A DNA stretch of 64,000 nucleotides from Tritrichomonas musculus. Taxonomy: Eukaryota; Parabasalia; Tritrichomonadida; Tritrichomonadidae. Below, piece by piece: positions 56,570-64,000 of this stretch. The stretch spans positions 2,852,001 through 2,916,000 of the forward strand of contig JAPFFF010000016.1 of assembly GCA_039105265.1 (NCBI GenBank). The letters are read 5' to 3'. Under the pieces are notes generated by a model that was not told the origin of the DNA, searched no databases, and saw only the letters and a list, made by a program, of their open reading frames with translations. The translations under genes and the position numbers were made by a program. Position 1 is the stretch's first letter, and every line of letters starts with the position of its first letter.

Positions 56570-57976
56570 ATGGGACGTGGCGACGATTGGATTCCATTAG
56601 CCAAGAGAGACAAGATCTCTATCTTCAGAATGCTTGCAATGTCAGCTGGAAGTTTCTTCAACTCCATCAACTGGACTTTAATTTTCAACTTGTCAACACC
56701 AATCATGAACAAGATTGGTATTATTGGAACAGCAAATCAATGCGTTTTCCTTGCAGGTATTGTTGAAGTGTTCTTTATTCAACCAATTTTCTCCGCTTAT
56801 TCTGACCAGTGCACTTTCAAATGGGGAAGAAGGAGAATCTATATCGTTGGTTCAGCTGCTTTTTGTGTTGTTGGTATGCTTGCTGTGGCGTTTTCTGATA
56901 AGATTGGTGAAAAAATTGGAGGAAAAAGTAATGCAAAAGGAGCTACGACAGGTATTTTCATTGTATTTATCTTGTTTTGGTTTGCAGGAGCATCAGTTTA
57001 TGGAGGACCAATGCGTGCCATTGTTTCTGACAATTGCCCAGATTCACAACAAGTTTGGATGTCAAACATTTACTCTATTGTTGGTTCAGCAACTGGTATT
57101 CTTACAAGTCTTCTTGGTACTTTCAAAGTTTACAAAGTATTCAAATTCAGTGATAATGAAACATTCCTTCTCGTCTTCGGAATCATTGTCGGTGTCATTA
57201 TGATTGCTATTACATGCGTTGCTGCACAAGAAGAACCATTACTTGAGAAACCACCTGATGCTAAGAACCCAATTTCTGAACTTATTTATACCATTAAAAC
57301 AATTCCAAAGCCAGCTCTAATTGCAGATATTTTCTTTGTTATGAACAGTGCAATGAACTATGAAAAAGGTTGCTGGGAATCCGACTTTTATGGAAGGAAC
57401 ATTTATAAAGGTGAAAACACACTTGAAGATTCTCCTCAAAAAGTTAGATATCAAGATGGAATGTCATTCTTCTTCACTGTTAACTTGGCAAACAGTCTTG
57501 TATGCTTCACATACAGTTGGTTCAATACATTCGTTGTTAACAAATTAGGTTTCAAGCTTTCATTGTTCATTCCTTCAATTATGTATACTACTGGTTTGAT
57601 TCTTGTTATGTTCATCGCTCAGAAGTATGTTTGCATGCTCATTTGGATTATTTTATATGGCGTTCCAGGTACCATCGCAGGTTCAGTTCCAGGTGCTATC
57701 GTTTCTTTGAGCGTTCCTTCAAGTACCCTTGGTTCTCATCTTGCTATTTTGAACTCTTTCAACGTTATTGGACAAATCTTCGCAAACGTTGTCGTTGGAC
57801 TTGCTTTAGGAAACCTTTGGCATTTCAATCCTAAATTCATGATTGGATCAGGATGCGTTGGTGGTGTTGTCGCAGTCATCATGAGTTGGTTTATCATCAT
57901 TCCATCACGTGAAATTGAAAACTCTGAAAATGATGATGATGAATCATCAGGCTCAGATCATCCAAATTCTTTGTAA
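56570..57976 (+). CDS. MFS sugar transporter, SUT/GPH-like
   Basis: The 468-residue product has about 12 hydrophobic segments and the loop motif YSDQCTFKWGRRRIYI (about 83-98), the counterpart of the SDxxxxRxGRRRPFI loop of sucrose/maltose transporters (SUT and GPH families). The N-terminal WIPLAKRDKISIFRML segment and the GPMRAIVSDNCPDSQQ loop (about 144-160) also fit that group. It probably imports a disaccharide or related sugar with protons across the plasma membrane or an internal membrane. The hydrophilic tail (about 449-468) is acidic. Codon use is less AT-biased than the flanks, which suggests good expression. Beta-amylase in the same window makes maltose, so a common pathway is possible but not shown. 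Confidence 0.85.
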   Translation: MGRGDDWIPLAKRDKISIFRMLAMSAGSFFNSINWTLIFNLSTPIMNKIGIIGTANQCVFLAGIVEVFFIQPIFSAYSDQCTFKWGRRRIYIVGSAAFCVVGMLAVAFSDKIGEKIGGKSNAKGATTGIFIVFILFWFAGASVYGGPMRAIVSDNCPDSQQVWMSNIYSIVGSATGILTSLLGTFKVYKVFKFSDNETFLLVFGIIVGVIMIAITCVAAQEEPLLEKPPDAKNPISELIYTIKTIPKPALIADIFFVMNSAMNYEKGCWESDFYGRNIYKGENTLEDSPQKVRYQDGMSFFFTVNLANSLVCFTYSWFNTFVVNKLGFKLSLFIPSIMYTTGLILVMFIAQKYVCMLIWIILYGVPGTIAGSVPGAIVSLSVPSSTLGSHLAILNSFNVIGQIFANVVVGLALGNLWHFNPKFMIGSGCVGGVVAVIMSWFIIIPSREIENSENDDDESSGSDHPNSL

Positions 57977-58087
57977 AAGAATTTTATTTAGTAAAAAAAC
58001 TAAATACTAATAATTTTTTTTTTTTAAAATTTCTATGAAAATAATATTCTCAATTTTCTTAGATTTTCTAATAAAAAAACTGTATAT

Positions 58088-58118
<31 letters not shown>

Positions 58119-58228
58119 GGGATATAACTTTTTGAAAAAAAAAATAATTTAAAATCACTCTCTGCTTTTCTTGTAAAAAAAGATAATATTAAAATGATTT
58201 TAATATTTTAAAAATATTTTTTTTTTAA
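57977..58228. other. Spacer with poly-A tract
   Basis: No gene. A run of more than 20 A lies at about 58,096-58,120 between two GGGATAT/ATATCCC words (ATATCCCTC at 58,083 and GGGATATAAC at 58,119), which could pair. Confidence 0.4.
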
Positions 58229-59049
58229 GGCTGCGGTTGAATAGGCATTCAAAAGTTTAACTTTTTCTAAAATGCACGTTTTACAATTGAGACTTATTCA
58301 ATCAATTCCGATAGACAATTTCGTTTACATTTTTTTTTTGACATCGTGTCAGATTTTTTAATCCATTTAAAAAATGATGGTCTGAAACGGTATTAATAAA
58401 ATTGATAATTAGAAAAATATGGAGCAAGCCAAATGGATTGGTCTTAATTTCGCATCTGATGGTTTTGACAAAGCCCAATCAAAGCTACAAGGTAAACTTG
58501 ATTATTATATTCGTGAAAATATCAAAAAATTCAATAAAAAAAAATAAAATAAGAAGTAAAAAAAGCATTTTATTATTAAATATTAAATTAATTTTTCGAG
58601 GTTGATTGAATTGGTAAATATAATGGAAATGCATAATTTCATTCTTGAGTTTGAAATCAAAGTAAATGAAAATGTCATATCATGTTGCATATAAAAGACA
58701 ATTTTGCAAATGTATTACGTAGTTTTTTTTAAAAAAAGTCGAAATATACTAATAAATATCATAAAGTCAAAAAAAGTTGACTAAAAGATAAATAATAATA
58801 GCTCATGTAAAGTTTTTGGTATTTTTGAGATATAAAGATTTTCTAAATAATTTAGTTTTATATTTCAAACTATTAAAAAAAAAAAAAGTTCTGATTGATA
58901 CATCATACAATAAAAAACCTTGAACCTGGACTGCGAATCAATTTGCATCAAAAGTAGTAAAAAAAGTGTTTTTGTTAGTTTAAATAAATTTAAACAGTAA
59001 TTTCTATATTCAATTGGTCTCAAATTTGAATATCTTTTCAACCGCAGCC
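58229..59049. mobile_element. Non-autonomous DNA transposon, TTAA-flanked, second family
   Basis: An 821-bp element with terminal inverted repeats beginning GGCTGCGGTTGAA (about 23 of 27 positions paired including ATTCAAA) and TTAA on each side. A TTAA target would fit piggyBac, while a TTA/TAA target and the GGC start would fit PIF/Harbinger. It encodes no transposase; a 42-codon frame at 58,419-58,547 (MEQAKWIGLNFASDGFDKAQ...) has a less AT-biased, coding-like sequence. Confidence 0.75.
58419..58547 (+). CDS. Possible 42-residue ORF inside a transposon
   Basis: Starts MEQAKWIGLNFASDGFDKAQ and ends in a Lys-rich tail. It could be a leftover of a captured gene or a fragment of the transposon's parent. 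No family recognised. Confidence 0.3.
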   Translation: MEQAKWIGLNFASDGFDKAQSKLQGKLDYYIRENIKKFNKKK

Positions 59050-59085
59050 TTAACAAAATTTCAATTAAATTAGATATATTTTTAT

Positions 59086-60108
59086 CGGACAATCGTTTTT
59101 TCCATCAATCCACTTTTTGAAATAATTTTTTAATTCAAAAAGTGAAAAGTATAGAATTATTTGAAAGGAAAATATTACTTTCAAATGATTTCAGAGGAAA
59201 AGTGTTTCAAAAAGTTGATTATAACTAAAGATAATCTATTAATATATTCGTAAAGACTAGTCATGGAGCATAAAAAATAATCTTTAAAACTGAGAAAAAT
59301 AATAAGAAATAAAATATTATTAAAAAAAGTAACGATATAAAAATATATAATATTAAAGAAAAAAGATTACATATTTTGACCAGCAAATCCAGCTTTCATT
59401 TAAGGAAAACAAATTCTTCCAAAACGCATGACAAAAGAATAACGAAAACAGATAAAATATTTTCAAAAAAATCTCTTATTCTCAACTTATGTCTTAAACT
59501 TGAGATAAAGGAAGAATAATTCAAACTTTTTGAACAAAAAACAAATAAGTACAGAATAGAAACAAAAAAATAGCTATTTTATTCTAAAAAAAAAATAATA
59601 TTCAAAATTAACATTTATAGTTTACTGCCCAATAAAAACAGCATTGATACATTCCTTTTGAAGGAAATGTTTTGAATTCATTACAAATAATGATAGTCAT
59701 GAGCAAAATCAGCAAATGGGAATTGTTTTTTGTTATTTTGTAGTATCAGCTATATGTTTTTGTAGGTAATTGTAGTATCAGTAGCACATGAAACAAAATC
59801 AGTATGGAATCCTGAATGTAAAGGAATTGAAGGATCATCAAAAATACATATGAGCTTGGGGAGGATATGAAACAATATCAGTATGGAATGAAGCATAACC
59901 TTAAATACACTTGAACTTGGGTAAAATATGAAACCTTATTAGTATGGAATCCTTTTTATTAATGGTTTTTTTCCGTTTATTTGAATGTATTATATTTCCA
60001 CTTTTTCAATAAAATTATAATTCAATTTTTTGATTTTATCATAAATATGTTCACTTTTTGAAAATAAATTCATATCAAAAAGTGGATTGATGGAATAAAC
60101 GATTTTTT
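59086..60108. mobile_element. MULE-type non-autonomous element, related to the MITE pair
   Basis: A 1023-bp element whose left end CGGACAATCGTTTTTTCC resembles the outer end of the MITEs at 13.3 and 40.5 kb (GGACAATCG after reversal) and whose inner terminal repeat (ATCAATCCACTTTTTG / CAAAAAGTGGATTGAT) is the counterpart of their CTACGCCACTTTTTGAA. A 9-bp duplication TATTTTTAT flanks it (59,077-59,085 and 60,109-60,117). The right outermost bases are degenerate. Inside, a unit starting GAAACAAAATCAGTATGGAA is repeated three times (near 59,790, 59,869 and 59,930). No gene. Confidence 0.7.
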
Positions 60109-60170
60109 TATTTTTATCCACTTTCCAATTAAATTTTTTATCTCCTTCATTCAATAAAGGATTTATTTGA

Positions 60171-60266
60171 GAGCCTTTTCAATATCATTTTTCATTCAAT
60201 TTTGAGCATCTTTATGAAAAAGTTTACAATGTCGACCAGTTTTTCTGATGTTTACTCGTTTATCGT
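60171..60266. repeat. Partial copy of the 53.3-kb MITE (right end)
   Basis: Matches 53,467-53,588 from GAGCCTTTTCAATATCAT through GTTTACTCGTTTATCGTC, with one internal deletion of about 25 bases and few changes. A shorter piece (GTTTATCGTCTTACTATA) recurs at 61,289-61,307. Confidence 0.75.
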
Positions 60267-62031
60267 CAGTCTGACCGATTCTATGAGATTATTCAAATTA
60301 ATTGAGATATTTTTTTGAAGTCAATAATTTATATATAACTCATAAAAAAAACAATATATAAACAATTAAACATTTGAATATAAATAATAACATTATTTTA
60401 TAATATATAATAATATTAAAAAGTGCTATTAAAGCAGTATATGAAAAATCAAATTTAAATCATTCTGAAAAAATTAATTGTAATTAAATAAATTAAATAG
60501 ATAAATCATTTGATGTTTATTAATAGCAAATCAGTTATTTGTTCAGCAAAAAATAATGTATTTTTTAAAAATGAAATATTCGTAAATAGAACTCAATTTC
60601 AACTCCAAAATTTTAGATTGGAAAAAAAAATAGTATTATATATTAACAATTATTTATCAAAAATATTATTTATCAGGTATTTGGCGAGAAAACGAACCTC
60701 GACAAAAAAATTCGAACGATAGATTCAATTCTTTCAAATTATTTGAAGGAAAAACTCACAATTTACTCGTTAGACGATTAGAATTTCAATAAATTATTTT
60801 CATGCTAATTATTGAAAATTGAATATCATTGAAAGTATGTATTATTTATTATATATATTTCTTGATCAATTATATATATACATTTAATATAATTTTTAAA
60901 TAAATTATATATATAAAAATAAATAACAAATTAATAAATAAATCTAATGTAATCCTTTGTTATTATATTAAAATACATAAAAATAACATTATAAGGTCAA
61001 TTTATAACCATATCTCTCTTTTTATATTAATCTATTTTTATTTTGATAAAATTTGAATAAATATCTCATTAAAATAAAAATATAATTTTAATAATATATA
61101 TATAATTACATGAATCTGCATTTATATTCAAAATATTAATATTTTTATTGAATATTAGAATCTATAAAAAAATATTAATCGTTTTTTATCTGAAAAATTT
61201 ATTTAATAATTTCAATTAATTCAAAAAATTTGGGACCTATATCTCAATTTTCATTGAATTTTGAGAAATATTCTCAAATCATATTACAACTCTGTTTATC
61301 GTCTTACTATAAAGTGTAAGATGTTTATTGTATAAACATCTTTTTGAATTCTATAACCTTTGGGTTTGAAAGGATTGTACAATCTCTCAATTTAGAATCA
61401 AATAATAATCTAAAATGAAAACAAATAAATAAAATATGGTAAAGAGTCTTGAATTTCCAAATTAAAAGTCTGATATTCTGCATACAGAGTCAATCTTAAC
61501 AAATATAGAAATGCAAAGTCTAAATTATTTTTTTTTCTTCATTTCCATCCTATTTTTGCTTTTTTCTTTGAGAATAGATATTAAATACCTCACTTTTTTG
61601 CTTTTGATACTCGGTAATCAGTTTATAAATTTGTTTTTTAGATGATCGATAATCGAATTGGGATATATGAAATGTGATATGAAAAATTAGATAAAATGGC
61701 AAAGATCAAATATTATTACTGAGAATCAAACAATCAATGATTTCAATTAAAAGTTTCATCTCTTTTTCTATTATTTTTTACAATTTAGGTTTTATTGTTT
61801 ATTGGTTATTATAAAATGGCTGATTAAATAACAAATAAAACCATTGAAAAACATACAAGAAGTCCACAATATGGAGTAATATCAAAAGAATTTTCATTCT
61901 ATCTTATATATGAAACCAGACTGTTAACCAGTTGAAAAGATCTAACTTTTGAATTGTTTTAAACAAATTGATAACTATATTTTTGAATTGTTTATATCCT
62001 TTGAAAAAGTTATCTTTTCTTAAATTTAGAT
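60267..62031. other. Gene-free AT-rich region
   Basis: No supported gene before the ankyrin/DUF3447-type protein. Runs of ATATAT and short open frames only; a 20-base scrap of the 53.3-kb MITE lies at 61,289-61,307. Confidence 0.45.
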
Positions 62032-63654
62032 ATGCAAAATATTAAAGATATCGCTGATTTTCAAAATGAATTATTAGAGTTAAATGATGTAAGTAAAGCA
62101 GTTGTTGATTCTTTTTCACAAAAATTATCATTATCACCATTATTAAATTCAGAAATCACATTTAAATCAATATTAATTTCATTATACACATGTTGTATAA
62201 CAAGACTAGATTCTAATGTTGATTATATTAATATTTTTATTCAAATTGCTAAATTTCCAACTAATATTTTACAATCAAAAGATTATATTTTAAGTTTTTC
62301 GAATAATTTTTTCATATATAAACTTTATCAAGCGGGAATTGTTTTAATTGACTCGATTTATAATCAAGCTGAGCTCTCAGAAAATTTTCAATATTATTTT
62401 TATCCTGAAATCAAAGAAAACTTTCCAAATTTCAAATTTTTCAATAAAAACATTTTTATAAGTATAAAAAATTATGTTAGAACCTCTGATTTTGAATTTG
62501 ACATTAATGATACTCAATCAATTATTAATAAATTTATTGAGCTTCGTTCAAAAGGCCAAAATCCGAACAAAATTGCTCTTTTTATTAGAAATGATGATAT
62601 TGATGGATTACAGAGTTTTTTATCACAAACAAACACACCAGTCGACACAATTATAAAACGATCAATATTTGAGAGGCTTGACTTTATAAACAACGGCATT
62701 TCAGGTCACCAACCGACACTTATTGAGTATGCAGCTTTTTTTGGTTCATTGAAATGTTTCAAATTTTTGTATCAAAAAGTTCAACAATATCCTAAACGTC
62801 TTTCCCGCTATGCAGTTGCAGGAGGAAATTACGCGATCATTCATCTTTGCGAGGATCGAAAAGTTGCATTTGATGAAGAGTGTCTGAGCATATCAATTCA
62901 TTTCTTTCATCATGAACTCACTATGTATCTTGAAGAGCATTTTGGCGTGAAGAAGACAATCAATGAAGTGACGACATCAATTTTTCATTACAATTTGAGA
63001 GCACTAATTGATTGCGAGCCTGTTTTACATCAGGATCCAAACCAGGCTGATTCACAAGGATGCACAGCATTAGCAGCGGCATGCATAAATGGCAATCTCG
63101 ACATTGTTCGCTATTTAATTTCTACATTTCATGGCAAAATGAATGTAAACGCAATCAATGATGTTCAATTTTCGTTTGAAATTTCTTGTAAGAAAAATTT
63201 GACAGCACTTCACTTTGCTGCTGGAAGAGGCCATCTTGGCATTGTGAAGTTTTTATGTTCATTGCCAGATATCAACATAAACGCCGACTGTCATGCGAAC
63301 TATCATCCAATTGATGCAGCTGTTGAAAGGGGCTGTATTGATGTTATCAATTTTTTAGCTTCTTTGCCAAATATCGTAATATTTACAAGAAAAGAAGAAA
63401 ATTCATCGATTCTTGAGGCGGCTGTTTTTAGTAAAAAAATTGAAATATTGAGGCTGGTTTTTAGCTTGATAATTAAAAGCCTTAGTATCGTTGATGTCGA
63501 TGATTTCATTAACAATGATGAGGCTTTTGTATTTCATAAGAATATTTGTTATTCGATTGCAACTGTTATGCAAAACATAGAAATCATGGATTTTTTAAAA
63601 AATGAACTGAAATGCAACGACGGTTATGACTTTAGATACCCATTTAATTTGTAA
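62032..63654 (+). CDS. Ankyrin-repeat protein with DUF3447-type region
   Basis: The 540-residue product follows a common trichomonad plan. The N-terminal half is helical with LISLYTCC, NPNKIALFIRNDDIDGLQSFL (about 176-196) and PTLIEYAAFFGSLKCFKFL (about 225-243), the pattern of the DUF3447/ankyrin-like N-region. From about 335 onward come ankyrin repeats: GCTALAAACINGNLDIVRYL, LTALHFAAGRGHLGIVKFL, YHPIDAAVERGCIDVINFL and SSILEAAVFSKKIEILRLV. These proteins are taken as protein-binding scaffolds; hundreds of paralogues exist in trichomonads. It has no signal peptide or membrane segment and is complete. Its specific partner is unknown. Confidence 0.9.
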   Translation: MQNIKDIADFQNELLELNDVSKAVVDSFSQKLSLSPLLNSEITFKSILISLYTCCITRLDSNVDYINIFIQIAKFPTNILQSKDYILSFSNNFFIYKLYQAGIVLIDSIYNQAELSENFQYYFYPEIKENFPNFKFFNKNIFISIKNYVRTSDFEFDINDTQSIINKFIELRSKGQNPNKIALFIRNDDIDGLQSFLSQTNTPVDTIIKRSIFERLDFINNGISGHQPTLIEYAAFFGSLKCFKFLYQKVQQYPKRLSRYAVAGGNYAIIHLCEDRKVAFDEECLSISIHFFHHELTMYLEEHFGVKKTINEVTTSIFHYNLRALIDCEPVLHQDPNQADSQGCTALAAACINGNLDIVRYLISTFHGKMNVNAINDVQFSFEISCKKNLTALHFAAGRGHLGIVKFLCSLPDININADCHANYHPIDAAVERGCIDVINFLASLPNIVIFTRKEENSSILEAAVFSKKIEILRLVFSLIIKSLSIVDVDDFINNDEAFVFHKNICYSIATVMQNIEIMDFLKNELKCNDGYDFRYPFNL

Positions 63655-64000
63655 AATTAAATTTTGTTTAAAATTTTATAAATAGCATTCTATTCCAATC
63701 AAATACTATTTGATTACGTCTAAATCACTGCTTATTTAGTATTTCTTGATATTCAGAGAAGAGATCTTCCAAATTACAAACATACAATCAATATTTACTT
63801 ATTAAGGAAGAACCAGACAAAAAGATTGAAAAAAATATGTTGGTTCTGATAATCAATATTAACAAATCTTTAAAAGGTCTTATCAATTTTAAAAAAGAAA
63901 GTCAAATTAGATATGATGATGCTTTCAACAGTTATATTTCATTATGCCTATTTTTAAAATCAATTGATCATTTTTAACAGAATAAAAGCGTGGATGAGTG
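63655..64000 (+). other. Spacer with a possible gene relic at the window end
   Basis: Plus-strand positions about 63,753-63,977 read open as KEEPDKKIEKNMLVLIININ and further helical sequence ending KSIDHF before a stop. The first ATG is at 63,837. It could be a short protein or a relic; no family recognised. The rest shows nothing. Confidence 0.3.

Noticed and set aside
60510-60722. A 70-codon Asn/Lys/Phe-rich frame
   Set aside because: No sign of coding beyond chance in AT-rich DNA.

Overview
The window looks like nuclear DNA of a trichomonad (Parabasalia), most likely Tritrichomonas foetus or a close relative. The reasons are very AT-rich DNA, apparently intronless genes with short leaders, Inr-like start sites (TCA-Y-W-W-Y) just upstream of several ATGs, and a typical trichomonad gene set: R2R3-type Myb proteins, TKL-like kinases, a Sel1-repeat protein, an ankyrin/DUF3447-type protein, beta-amylase, a beta-helix surface-protein relic and a protist-type Maverick/Polinton. 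The species is an inference; no rRNA or tRNA gene was recognised.

Layout. 0-13 kb: a small acidic protein, a DUF362 protein, beta-amylase (minus), a pseudokinase/Sel1 protein (minus), a PLAC8 protein and a protein built of three DHH-containing repeats. 13.2-15.2 kb: a scrap yard with a MULE-type MITE, a decayed Tc1/mariner transposase, an HNH fragment and part of an older gene. 15,265-36,414: a 21,150-bp Polinton with 454-bp terminal inverted repeats that look identical and a perfect 6-bp target duplication, so it is a very young insertion; it landed inside the older gene, whose other part lies at 36.4-37.1 kb. 37.4-39.9 kb: a broken surface-protein gene. 40.5 kb: a second copy of the same MITE. 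41.2-43.5 kb: an inverted second copy of the beta-amylase locus, with a one-base deletion in the gene. 44.2-49.0 kb: a 1600-residue protein combining ubiquitin-like, vWA, E2-like and two kinase domains. 49-54 kb: gene-free DNA with two non-autonomous DNA transposons. 54.4-58 kb: two Myb genes and an MFS sugar transporter. 58-62 kb: two more non-autonomous transposons. 62.0-63.7 kb: an ankyrin/DUF3447-type protein.

How things fit. The Polinton carries protein-primed DNA polymerase, integrase, packaging ATPase and major capsid protein, plus a fibre-like protein, HNH endonucleases and small unknown proteins. The beta-amylase and the SUT/GPH-like transporter could both serve alpha-glucan or maltose use. 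The most unusual host gene is the UBL-vWA-E2-like-kinase-kinase protein. The repeat biology is rich: at least four transposon families were delimited here by terminal repeats and target duplications, and one insertion has its empty site preserved in the other beta-amylase copy.
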